NCBI RefSeq assembly: GCF_007830235.1
Contig: NZ_VLKI01000032.1
Coordinates: forward strand, 1-33,409
From: Cytobacillus oceanisediminis
Lineage (GTDB): Bacteria; Bacillota; Bacilli; Bacillales; Cytobacillaceae
DNA length: 33,409 bases
Direction of reading: 5' to 3'
A program made the position numbers and the translations under genes. The notes below the pieces were generated by a model, which saw nothing but the letters and a program-made list of their open reading frames with translations, made no database searches and was not told where the DNA came from. This document shows, in pieces, positions 15,872-23,104 of the stretch; within the stretch, counting starts at the first letter, position 1; every line of letters starts with the position of its first letter.

Positions 15872-15900
15872 TTCACAGTTATTCTAATTTGGGCTATAAT
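15872..15900 (+). promoter_or_regulatory. SigA promoter of the 31-residue membrane protein
   Basis: -35 TTCACA (15872-15877), 17-bp spacer, -10 TATAAT (15895-15900). Confidence 0.7.
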
Positions 15901-15958
15901 AAATTTATATATTTATGCTTGCCTATTGACATATAAATAAAAGGAGGATTACATATAA

Positions 15959-16054
15959 ATGGGTACAATTATTATTATCGGTGTAATGGTTACTTTCTTA
16001 GCTGCTATTTTCACTGCCGGATATGATGACAAGCCAGGCGTAAACAACAAATAA
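15959..16054 (+). CDS. Single-span 31-residue membrane protein
   Basis: A 31-residue peptide, MGTIIIIGVMVTFLAAIFTA then GYDDKPGVNNK: one transmembrane helix (residues 3-20) with a short polar, acidic-then-basic tail. It has a complete expression unit: SigA promoter at 15872-15900, AAGGAGG 9 bases before the ATG, and a strong terminator starting at the stop codon. No signal-peptidase site is obvious, so it is probably anchored. I do not recognise it beyond its type; many Bacillus micro-proteins of this size bind larger membrane complexes. It is too small to be found by ordinary gene-length cutoffs. Confidence 0.8.
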   Translation: MGTIIIIGVMVTFLAAIFTAGYDDKPGVNNK

Positions 16055-16081
16055 GCTGCTGATCTATCAGCAGCTTTTTTC
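16055..16081 (+). terminator. Terminator of the 31-residue gene
   Basis: GCTGCTGAT-CT-ATCAGCAGC followed by TTTTTTCTTT. Confidence 0.9.
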
Positions 16082-16094
16082 TTTGGTTTAAATT

Positions 16095-16844
16095 TTATTT
16101 TAAATCCATTTTCTTCCCTTGGACAAAATCCTTCATATACATTCTTGTCTGTTTTTCCATCATGCCGCCAATTTGGCCGGTCCATGTGTCCTTCCGTCTG
16201 CCGTCCGTCCGCTCATCATAATACTCAGAAATAATTCTATTATACATCTCAAGTTCCTCACGGTAGGCTTCTTCATCCTGCTTGTATTCATTTTCATGAT
16301 AAATATGCTGAAGAGGCAGCCTTGGCTTTTTATCATTCTTTTTGGCAGGATAACCTACAGCCAATCCAAACAACGGAATAACACGATCCGGTGTCTTCAA
16401 AAGCTCCGCAACACCTTCCAGATTATTTCTAATTCCACCAATATAGCAAATTCCCAACCCCATGGATTCAGCGGCAATAACAGCATTCTGCGCTGCCAAT
16501 GCGGCATCTATCATTGCCACCATAAACTTTTCCGTGCTTTCTATTGAAGGAATCACATCTTTGTTTTCCATTTGGCCAATCACCTCATGGCGATGCAAAT
16601 CTGCACAAAAAACAAAGAAATGCCCATTTTCAGCCACATAGCTTTGATTGCCGGCGAACTCTGCGAGTTTTGCTTTTTTCTCTTTATCCGTAACCCCAAT
16701 TATCGAATAGGCCTGTACAAAGCTTGAAGTGGAAGCTGCCTGAGCAGACAGCACGATGGTTTCAATTTGTTCCCTGGTTAAAGGCTTGTCCTCAAAATGC
16801 CGTACTGAACGATGGTCCATAAGCAGGTTTGTTATTTCATTCAT
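16095..16844 (-). CDS. Oxygen-insensitive NADPH nitroreductase / flavin reductase (NfsA/NfrA type)
   Basis: A 249-residue FMN enzyme, the same length as the B. subtilis NfrA1 and YcnD (NfrA2) proteins. MDHRSVRHFEDKPL is the FMN-binding N-terminal motif (R-S-x-R); SAQAASTSSFVQAYSIIGV, DAALAAQNAVIAAESMGLGI and CYIGGIRNN are the other conserved blocks; PLFGLAVGYP leads into the C-terminal extension. Expected reactions are NADPH-dependent reduction of flavins, quinones or nitro compounds. ATG at 16844 has AAGGGATG upstream. It is convergent with the 31-residue gene; only the hairpin at 16055-16081 is near its end. Which paralogue it is cannot be told here. Confidence 0.9.
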   Translation of the reverse strand: MNEITNLLMDHRSVRHFEDKPLTREQIETIVLSAQAASTSSFVQAYSIIGVTDKEKKAKLAEFAGNQSYVAENGHFFVFCADLHRHEVIGQMENKDVIPSIESTEKFMVAMIDAALAAQNAVIAAESMGLGICYIGGIRNNLEGVAELLKTPDRVIPLFGLAVGYPAKKNDKKPRLPLQHIYHENEYKQDEEAYREELEMYNRIISEYYDERTDGRRKDTWTGQIGGMMEKQTRMYMKDFVQGKKMDLK

Positions 16845-16904
16845 TGCATCTCATCCCTTTCCATATGTACCCTTTCATTTTACCCAGAAAAGAAAGTTTT
16901 CTCC

Positions 16905-16934
16905 AAAGGAAAAGGCCTGACGGAAATCAGGCCT
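16905..16934 (-). terminator. Terminator of trmL
   Basis: AGGCCTGA (16913-16920) pairs with TCAGGCCT (16927-16934); TTTTCCTTT follows on the minus strand. Confidence 0.85.
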
Positions 16935-16944
16935 CGAGCAAGCT

Positions 16945-17418
16945 TTACTTTAAATGTAAATAATCCTGCTGGCGCAGCGCTTCATAGACAAGAATGGCTG
17001 CTGTGTTTGATAAGTTCAGCGAACGGACGTTGTCGTTCATCGGGATTCTTAAAGCATGATCTATGTTGCTTTCAATAACATCCTTTGGAAGGCCAGTCGT
17101 TTCCTTGCCAAAAATAAAATAGTAATCTTTGTCCACATTGCTGTAATCGAATGTGGAATGCGGCTTGGTGCCGTACTTCGTTAAATAGAAGTATTCACCG
17201 CCTTCACTGTTTTTAAAGAAGTCATCAAGTGAATCATGATAAATAATATTTACATATTGCCAATAATCCAATCCGGCACGCTTCAGCATTTTATCATCAG
17301 TGGAAAAGCCAAGCGGACGGATCAAATGCAATGTTGTATCGGTTGCCGCACAAGTGCGGGCAATATTTCCTGTGTTAGCCGGAATTTCTGGCTGGTATAA
17401 AACTACATGCAATGCCAC
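16945..17418 (-). CDS. trmL: tRNA (cytidine/uridine-34-2'-O)-methyltransferase TrmL
   Basis: A 157-residue SPOUT (alpha/beta knot) methyltransferase that uses SAM to methylate the 2'-OH of the wobble base of tRNA-Leu isoacceptors. The whole protein aligns with B. subtilis TrmL/CspR: HVVLYQPEIPANTGNIART, LIRPLGFSTDDKMLKRAGLD, and the knot motif FIFGKETTGLPKDVIE with IPMNDNVRSLNLSNTAAILV. The start is GTG at 17418 (giving MALHVV as in relatives), with GAGG 8 bases upstream; a GTG three codons earlier overlaps the ribosome binding site. The gene lies in the same order next to the amidase and queG as in B. subtilis, and the tRNA-Leu genes it acts on are at the end of this window. Confidence 0.94.
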   Translation of the reverse strand: MALHVVLYQPEIPANTGNIARTCAATDTTLHLIRPLGFSTDDKMLKRAGLDYWQYVNIIYHDSLDDFFKNSEGGEYFYLTKYGTKPHSTFDYSNVDKDYYFIFGKETTGLPKDVIESNIDHALRIPMNDNVRSLNLSNTAAILVYEALRQQDYLHLK

Positions 17419-17478
17419 GTTTTTCACCTCTAAATTATACTCTCATGCTATTATATCACTTTGACTTCCTCTTACAAA

Positions 17479-18360
17479 TTACCTGTCATCGGTGATTGTG
17501 AAAAATTTATACTTTATGTTGGGTGTGTATGCCGTTGAGTCTTCATAAGCCCAATATCGCATCCTGCTGTTATAAGTATGGGCATTGACTAGCGGCATTC
17601 CTACAGCATCTTTTCCGGTGACAATGGTGGTATGGTCAAACCGCCCATCTCCCTGAAAATCATAGCAAATGACATCTCCCAGTAAGAGCTGATCCGGACT
17701 GGAGACCTCCTTTGCCCTTAACCCTGCACTCGAACCCGGTAGATACAATCTCATCGAATTGGCGACCGACCAGCTGAAGCTCCAGTTTTCGCTTCTCATC
17801 CACCACCCTTTTCCGCGGTTTGGATAACCCCTCATAGGGCCGCCCCCTACATGAAGGCACTGGGAAATATAATTGGTACAATCCACCTCGAATTTTTTAT
17901 AAGCCGGATTATAGCTGTTCCACCATTTTTCTGCATACTGCACGGCTTTCATCCGGTCATATTTATATTCCAATCTCTCTTCTTCCCCTTCATTATCGCG
18001 GGTTAACTGGTCTTGTTCCACTCGGATATCTTTATAAGGATTTTTCTCCTGATCCTCGACTAAAACTCCTTTATAAAATTCAGCTATGCGCTCTTCAACT
18101 TCCTCTTCCATATAGAGCATGCCCTTATGCTTAATTAAGTATTTGATGTGGACATTGTATTCAACTTGCTTAACATCATCTTTTTCCGCACCAACTCTGG
18201 TAACTTTCCCAGTGGCCTGGGCTTTGACAATTTCCCCTGAACGGCTGGACAAAGATTCCTTCTTTTTTTCAATTTTGGGGCAAGTATGAATCGAATTTCT
18301 CGAATGGGAAACGCACTGCTGCACTCTTTTAATTAAAAGCTCCTGAAGCTGGTCCCTCAC
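17479..18360 (-). CDS. Amidase-domain protein (PF12671, YhbB-like)
   Basis: A 293-residue protein with a putative C-terminal amidase/NlpC-like domain. Residues 1-120 are charged (VRDQLQELLIKRVQQCV..., then VHIKYLIKHKGMLYMEEEVEE, a beta-rich segment). From about 140, MKAVQYAEKWWNSYNPAYKKF and VDCTNYISQCLHVGG carry the candidate catalytic Cys in the family pattern D-C-T-N-[YF]-x-S-Q. GDVICYDFQGDGRFDHTTIV and PLVNAHTYNSR carry candidate His residues. No signal peptide is visible, so it may act in the mother cell or forespore. The start is taken as GTG at 18360 because AGAGGAG lies 8 bases upstream; ATG codons at 18384 and 18378 lack a site. Sits between trmL and queG as yhbB does. Confidence 0.85.
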   Translation of the reverse strand: MRDQLQELLIKRVQQCVSHSRNSIHTCPKIEKKKESLSSRSGEIVKAQATGKVTRVGAEKDDVKQVEYNVHIKYLIKHKGMLYMEEEVEERIAEFYKGVLVEDQEKNPYKDIRVEQDQLTRDNEGEEERLEYKYDRMKAVQYAEKWWNSYNPAYKKFEVDCTNYISQCLHVGGGPMRGYPNRGKGWWMRSENWSFSWSVANSMRLYLPGSSAGLRAKEVSSPDQLLLGDVICYDFQGDGRFDHTTIVTGKDAVGMPLVNAHTYNSRMRYWAYEDSTAYTPNIKYKFFTITDDR

Positions 18361-18539
18361 GTATCTCACTCCTCTCATACTCAATACATATGAGGGCGGT
18401 GAATGGACCTTGCTTAAATTTTGCTCAAAAAGGCAGCAATTTTAAGGGATGGCAGGCATATTTTCAAATTAGGAGCTTATTTAATGAATCATAGAATGCT
18501 TTATCTCCAGTCGGGTCGTTTTTCTCTGTACAAAAAACT

Positions 18540-18575
18540 TTTCTCTGCGTATAGCCAAATTTCTCTGCGTATAGC
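18540..18575. repeat. Two copies of a 16-bp direct repeat
   Basis: TTTCTCTGCGTATAGC occurs at 18540-18555 and again at 18560-18575, with a partial TTTCTCTG at about 18530. It lies in the gap between queG and the amidase gene. Confidence 0.6.
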
Positions 18576-18597
18576 TATTTCCAGATAAATCGCATAA

Positions 18598-18622
18598 AAA
18601 ATAAGGAGGAAAATTCCCCCTC
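18598..18622 (-). terminator. Terminator of queG
   Basis: On the minus strand a purine-rich stem GAGGGGGAA / TTTTCCTCC directly follows the stop codon and leads into TTATTTTTTATG. Confidence 0.65.
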
Positions 18623-18623
18623 A

Positions 18624-19757
18624 TTACTGTTCTATATAACTTAAGCCTTTTTTGATTTCTGCAAGAACCTCTTCATCTTTTTCGTGTTGTAAAGCAAATT
18701 CCAGGGCTGAAAGAGATTCTTCACCGCCGATTTTTCCCAGTGCCCAGGCTGCCGTTCCCCTGATTACTGGCCGCGGATCTGTTGTCATGACTTTAATCAG
18801 ATCACCGATCGCTGTTTCATCTTTATAATGGGCCAAAGCAATAATAGCATTTCGCTGAATTGGCTTCTTCCCTCTCCAAGAGCCTGAAACAGGGCCGAAC
18901 TTTTCCTTAAATTCACGGTTGCTAATGAAAAGCAGCGGCCTTAGAAGCGGTTTGGCAACTTCCGGATCCGGCTCCATCTCTTCATGAGAATGAAAGTCCT
19001 TGCCTTTATTTTCAGGGCAGACCGTTTGGCAGGTATCACAGCCATAAAGCCTGTTCCCCAGCTTTTCTCTATAAGGTTCTGCCAAGAAGCCTTTCGTCTG
19101 CGTTAAGAAAGCAATACACTTCTGTGCATCGAGCTGCCCGCCCTGGATTAAAGCTCCCGTCGGGCACACCTCAACACATTTATTGCAGCTGCCGCATCTG
19201 TCCTCCATTGGCTCGTCAGATTCAAACGGAAGGTTCGTAATCATTTCTCCCAGGTACACGTACGAACCAAATTCGGGTGTAATGATGGAACAGTTTTTTC
19301 CGCTCCAGCCAATGCCAGCCCGCTGTGCAACTGCCCTATCCACAAGCTCGCCTGTATCCACCATTGATTTGCAGATCGCTTCAGGTACCCTCGCGTGAAT
19401 AAATTCTTCAAGCTTTTGAAGACGGTCTCTCAATACATGGTGATAGTCTTTACCCCACGAAGCACGGCAAAAGATCCCTCTTCTCTCACCCTTTTTACTG
19501 ACAACCCTTACCTTCATTTTTGAAGGATATGCAAGTGCAATCGAGATAATCGATCTCGGTTTGTCCACTAAAAGACCGGGATTTACCCTTTTTTCAATAT
19601 CAGGCTCTTCAAAACCTGACTGATACTGAAGCTCCTGCTGCCTGATCAGCCTATTCTTCATCTCATCAAAAGTGCTCGCCGTTGTAAATCCGATTTTATC
19701 AATCCCGATTGTTTTGCTGTACTCAATTACTTCTTGCTTGAACTGTGCAAAGTCGAT
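18624..19757 (-). CDS. queG: Epoxyqueuosine reductase QueG, probable ATC start
   Basis: A 377-residue cobalamin-dependent reductase for the last step of queuosine synthesis in tRNA. Iron-sulfur ligands are CGSCNKCVEVC (188-198) with PTG, and CDTCQTVC (240-247); HEAT-like repeats (RPVIRGTAAWALGKIG) close the protein. The first ATG (19661) would remove 32 residues that match the conserved N-terminus (EVIEYSKTIGIDKIGFTTA; B. subtilis has ELIEYAKSIGVDKIGFTTA). Nothing between has ATG, GTG or TTG in frame, and an in-frame TGA lies at about 19802. GGGAGG stands 8 bases before an ATC at 19755-19757, exactly where the B. subtilis protein has its first Met. With this start the conserved Asp of VDTGEL falls at 134, the number I recall for the proposed proton donor. 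Either a rare start codon or a sequencing error explains it. Confidence 0.92.
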   Translation of the reverse strand: MDFAQFKQEVIEYSKTIGIDKIGFTTASTFDEMKNRLIRQQELQYQSGFEEPDIEKRVNPGLLVDKPRSIISIALAYPSKMKVRVVSKKGERRGIFCRASWGKDYHHVLRDRLQKLEEFIHARVPEAICKSMVDTGELVDRAVAQRAGIGWSGKNCSIITPEFGSYVYLGEMITNLPFESDEPMEDRCGSCNKCVEVCPTGALIQGGQLDAQKCIAFLTQTKGFLAEPYREKLGNRLYGCDTCQTVCPENKGKDFHSHEEMEPDPEVAKPLLRPLLFISNREFKEKFGPVSGSWRGKKPIQRNAIIALAHYKDETAIGDLIKVMTTDPRPVIRGTAAWALGKIGGEESLSALEFALQHEKDEEVLAEIKKGLSYIEQ

Positions 19758-19865
19758 ATTGAAAACCTCCCTTCTATGAAAATTTATATACTTATAAGGT
19801 CATTATTTATAGAAACATCGCTTATTATGATAAACTATTTTAAAGTAAATTTGGAGGTGGAAAGC

Positions 19866-20534
19866 TTGGAAATTACAATTTCTCCCGAGCTGTACGAACT
19901 ATTTCCGCATTTTAAAATCGGTATTATTACATATACAAATATAGAAATCGGACAGTCTCCGCAAATGGTAAAAGGCCGTCTCCAGCTGTTCCAGGAATCT
20001 ATCTATTTTGATTTAGAGGATAAAAACGTCACGGACCTGGAAGGCATTAAAGAATGGAGACAGATCTTCAAGACAGCAGGAAAGGATCCAAACCGCTACC
20101 GACATTCTGCTGAAGCACTGTACCGAAGAATTAAAAAGCAGAATTACCTGCAGCCAGTCAACAGCTCAATAGATATTAACAACTTCTTCTCATTGGAATA
20201 TCAAATTCCGATTGGCGTTTATGATGCAGACAAGCTTTCTGGTGATTTATCTATCAGGCTTGGCAAAGAAGGCGATGAATATAACGGTTTAAATGGAAGA
20301 CCCAATTCACTGGCCAATTTAATTATTAGCGAAGATGCAGCGGGACCCTTTGGCAGCCCATTTGTCGACTCTGAAAGAACAGCTGTGACAGAACAAACAA
20401 AAAATGCCGTTCAAATCATTTATTTGCGTCCTTCACTTAAAACCGAGCAAGCTGAGAAAATGGTTGAATCATTGATGAACATGTACACACAAGTCCATGG
20501 GGGCGAAGGGAACTATAAGGTAATCGGGTGCTAA
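19866..20534 (+). CDS. B3/B4 tRNA-binding-domain protein
   Basis: A 222-residue protein with one B3/B4 domain, the fold used in the beta subunit of phenylalanyl-tRNA synthetase. Conserved pieces: TGKDPNRYRHSAEALYRRI-like KTAGKDPNRYRHSAEALYRR, SIDINNFFSLEYQIPIGVYD, and LIISEDAAGPFGSPFVDSER. Stand-alone proteins of this family are thought to bind or edit aminoacyl-tRNAs (by analogy to B3/B4 editing), but this one is not characterised as far as I know. The start is TTG at 19866, with GGAGGTGG directly upstream; there is no in-frame ATG at this position, and upstream ATGs would run into the queG leader. It is divergent from queG. Its stop is inside its terminator hairpin. Confidence 0.85.
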   Translation: MEITISPELYELFPHFKIGIITYTNIEIGQSPQMVKGRLQLFQESIYFDLEDKNVTDLEGIKEWRQIFKTAGKDPNRYRHSAEALYRRIKKQNYLQPVNSSIDINNFFSLEYQIPIGVYDADKLSGDLSIRLGKEGDEYNGLNGRPNSLANLIISEDAAGPFGSPFVDSERTAVTEQTKNAVQIIYLRPSLKTEQAEKMVESLMNMYTQVHGGEGNYKVIGC

Positions 20535-20550
20535 AAGCACCCTTTTATTT
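20526..20550 (+). terminator. Terminator overlapping the stop of the B3/B4 gene
   Basis: GGGTGC-TAAAA-GCACCC followed by TTTTATTT; the stop codon is in the loop. Confidence 0.85.
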
Positions 20551-20580
20551 CGACAAACTTCGGGTGGTACCTGGTACCGG
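20549..20580. repeat. Dispersed palindromic repeat, copy 3
   Basis: TTCGACAAACTTCGGGTGGT continues into ACCTGGTACCGG. It matches the reverse complement of the copy at 7323-7359 with changes in the loop. Confidence 0.65.
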
Positions 20581-20648
20581 ATAGTAGCCAAAAATGAAAA
20601 AACGCAATACCTCGTTCTTTTTGAACGAAACACTGCGTTGGCTATGTA

Positions 20649-20722
20649 TGGAGCGGGTGAAGGGAATCGAACCCTCATCATCAGCTTGGAAGGCTGAGGT
20701 TTTACCACTAAACTACACCCGC
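20649..20722 (-). tRNA. tRNA-Gly (anticodon UCC)
   Basis: Full cloverleaf on the minus strand: GCGGGTG acceptor, TAGTTTAGTGG D arm, anticodon loop CTTCCAA (TCC), GGTTCGATTCC T arm, discriminator T and encoded CCA. No terminator directly follows. Confidence 0.95.
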
Positions 20723-20850
20723 GTATATAATTAATTTAACTAAATACTAACTTTTTTCCCGCTCTTTCATGCCTCTTCCTCTTCAAGCTGATTCAGTGAA
20801 GATGGATGCGTCGAGGCAACTCGTAGATATTTCATGGAAGCGTCGCTCGT

Positions 20851-20881
20851 GGCTGAGGTTTTACCACTAAACTACACCCGC
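20851..20881 (-). repeat. 31-bp partial copy of the tRNA-Gly 5' half
   Basis: Exact repeat of 20692-20722, which is the tRNA-Gly sequence from base 1 to the anticodon stem. It lies 128 bp upstream of the intact gene in the same orientation. After it the minus strand is unrelated to tRNA. Confidence 0.9.
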
Positions 20882-21011
20882 ATTTTTATTTGTGTTAAAT
20901 TTAACCACTTTGTCGTATCTTGTCAAAAGCTAAATAACCCCGATGTCGAATCAACTATTTAATAGTACTAAATTCAGCAGAAATGGTCAACCCTTTTTGA
21001 GAAATTTGTCG

Positions 21012-21052
21012 AAAGAAAGTGCCGGAGAGAATTATAATTTTCTCTTCGGCAC
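21012..21052 (-). terminator. Terminator at the end of the sugar locus
   Basis: GTGCCG...CGGCAC outer stem continues through AGAGAAAAT / ATTCTCT around TATA. T-rich TTTCTTTC follows on the minus strand. Confidence 0.8.
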
Positions 21053-21068
21053 CTCTTGAAGATCAGAG

Positions 21069-22037
21069 TTATACCCACCACATGGAAGCAGGCTGCTCTT
21101 CAATTAAGATAGAGTTTAAATTCTTAACTGCCCGTGTAAATCCTTCCTCAATCGACATTAGCGGATCTTCGTGCTCGATGCTGACGACATAATCGTATCC
21201 AAACGTCCGTAATGCGCTCATCATGTCCGACCATTCCTGCAGGCTGTGTCCGCACCCTAATGACCGGAATGTCCACGCTCTCGTCTGGACATTGCCATAT
21301 GGCTGCATATCTGTTAAGCCGTACATGTTTACATTTTCCTGGTCAATATAGGTGTCTTTTGCATGGAAGTGGTGAATGGCATTTTCTTTCCCAAGTATTT
21401 TTATGGCTGCAACAGGGTCGATTCCCTGCCACCATAAATGGCTTGGGTCCAAATTGGCCCCAATTGCCTCACAGGTTTCTTCCCTTAATTTTAAAAGCGT
21501 ATATGGTGTATGCACAAGAAAACCGCCGTGGAGCTCCAGCCCGATTTTGACATTATGCTCCGTGGCAAACTGGCCGGCTTTTTTCCAGTAAGGAATAAGC
21601 TTTTCTTCCCATTGCCACTTTAATACATCTCCATATTCATTTGGCCATGGGGTAACAGGCCAATTAGGATGCTTGGCATCTTCCCCATCACCCGCTGTTC
21701 CGGAAAAACAGTTTACAACTGGAACATTCATCAAGCTTGCCAGTTTGATGGTATCATATAACACTCTGTCTGATTCCTCAGCAAAGGCTTTATCAGGTGA
21801 AATCGGATTTCCATGGCAGCTGAATGCGCTGATTTCCAGTCCTCTGGACGTAACCTTTTCCAAATAATCTTGGCGAAGGTCTTCATTTTCCAAAAGCCCC
21901 TGCAGATTGCAATGGGCGTTTCCGGGATAAGCACCCGTTCCGATTTCAACTGCCTTCAGCCCCGCGGCCTTCACATGGTCAAGCATATCCTCAAATTTTT
22001 TTTCCGCAAATAGAACCGTAAACACACCGAGCTTCAT
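21069..22037 (-). CDS. Sugar phosphate isomerase/epimerase-like TIM-barrel protein
   Basis: A 322-residue xylose-isomerase-like (AP endonuclease 2 family) protein. Candidate metal ligands are E168 (GLELHGG), D197 (NLDPSHLWW), H225 (HHFHAKD) and E288 (SIEHEDP), the usual pattern of a divalent-metal site at the C-terminal ends of the barrel strands; LKAVEIGTGAYPGN is the N-terminal strand. AGGAGGGG lies upstream of the ATG. It is the last gene of the minus-strand unit, 20 bases after the preceding dehydrogenase. In keto-sugar pathways such proteins isomerise or split 3-keto-glycosides; that role here is inferred from its neighbours. Epimerase or isomerase activity on a free keto-sugar is equally possible. 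Confidence 0.87.
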   Translation of the reverse strand: MKLGVFTVLFAEKKFEDMLDHVKAAGLKAVEIGTGAYPGNAHCNLQGLLENEDLRQDYLEKVTSRGLEISAFSCHGNPISPDKAFAEESDRVLYDTIKLASLMNVPVVNCFSGTAGDGEDAKHPNWPVTPWPNEYGDVLKWQWEEKLIPYWKKAGQFATEHNVKIGLELHGGFLVHTPYTLLKLREETCEAIGANLDPSHLWWQGIDPVAAIKILGKENAIHHFHAKDTYIDQENVNMYGLTDMQPYGNVQTRAWTFRSLGCGHSLQEWSDMMSALRTFGYDYVVSIEHEDPLMSIEEGFTRAVKNLNSILIEEQPASMWWV

Positions 22038-22057
22038 AAGTGTCCCCTCCTGCTTCT

Positions 22058-23095
22058 TTAAAATTGTTCTCTTTCTCCCGTTTCACTGCTTTTATAAATC
22101 GCATCAATTATTCTTGTTGTCTGTAAAGCTTCTTCCGCTTTAACCATAAATTCCTCCCTGCCCAAACAGGTATTAATAAAATTCTGCGTTTGGGCAAGAG
22201 CATAGTCATCCTCCCCAGGCAGCCATTCCGGTTGGGTGTTGAGGAGCATCCCATGCTTGGATTGGTTCATCCTGAATGGAAACAAATCGATCCCTCCATA
22301 CTCACCTGAAAGGCTGACACTTTCTTCATCACTTTCAATATTAGCTGACCAGGAGGTTTCAAAAAGCAGAGATGCACCATTTGCAAATTTTATGTAGGCT
22401 GTCACGTGGTCATCAACATTAAAGGTCTTATGTTCAAAGCTGCCCCATTGATTAATCTGGTCAGGCATTTTGCTTAACGTATTATAAGCTGACCCGATTA
22501 CTTCTGTTTCTTTTGGATTCCCCATCAGCCAAAGCGAGAGATCCAATAGATGGCATCCATAATCAATCAAGCTTCCTCCGCCCTGCAGTTCCTTATTCGT
22601 AAAAACCCCCCAGCCCGGCACCTTCCGCCTTCTCATGGCCCTTGCCCTTGCAACAAATGGCTGCCCAATTTCATTTGCAAGAATGAGCTTTTTAGCTGCT
22701 TGTGCTTCTTTCATAAATCGGTAATGATAAGCAATAGCCAGGACCTTTCCGGACCTGTCCCTTGCTTCAGCCATTTCTTCGCATTCCTGTGATGACATTG
22801 CCATCGGCTTTTCACACAACACATGCTGCCCAGCTTCCAGTGCAGCAACTGTAATCTCAGAATGAAACTTATTTGGAGTACAAATGACCACTGCATCCGT
22901 TTCTCTGAACAAGTCTTTATAATTTGTAAAAGACTTTTGTATACCGAATTGATCTGCAGCTCTTTTTGCTGTTTCTTCATTCAAATCGCATACAGCCGTA
23001 ATGGTTGCGTTATCAGAGAATTTTAAAAAGGCAGGAATATGCCTGGATTGGGCAATCCCGCCCGCTCCGATGATCCCTATCCGCAATTTCCTCAT
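22058..23095 (-). CDS. Gfo/Idh/MocA-family oxidoreductase (second of two)
   Basis: A 345-residue NAD(P)-dependent dehydrogenase. GIIGAGGIAQSRHIPAFL is the Rossmann glycine motif; VLCEKPMAM has the E-K-P lysine that is usually catalytic; GGGSLIDYGCHLLDLSLW is the substrate-site G-G-x-L-x-D-x-G-x-H motif with the conserved Asp and His. ATG with GAGGTG upstream. It begins 9 bases after the stop of the other dehydrogenase and shares the same fold but is not a near-identical duplicate (only motif-level identity is visible), so the two probably oxidise and reduce different positions or act at different steps. Substrate not visible. Confidence 0.88.
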   Translation of the reverse strand: MRKLRIGIIGAGGIAQSRHIPAFLKFSDNATITAVCDLNEETAKRAADQFGIQKSFTNYKDLFRETDAVVICTPNKFHSEITVAALEAGQHVLCEKPMAMSSQECEEMAEARDRSGKVLAIAYHYRFMKEAQAAKKLILANEIGQPFVARARAMRRRKVPGWGVFTNKELQGGGSLIDYGCHLLDLSLWLMGNPKETEVIGSAYNTLSKMPDQINQWGSFEHKTFNVDDHVTAYIKFANGASLLFETSWSANIESDEESVSLSGEYGGIDLFPFRMNQSKHGMLLNTQPEWLPGEDDYALAQTQNFINTCLGREEFMVKAEEALQTTRIIDAIYKSSETGEREQF

Positions 23096-23104
23096 TGGTG
23101 CACC

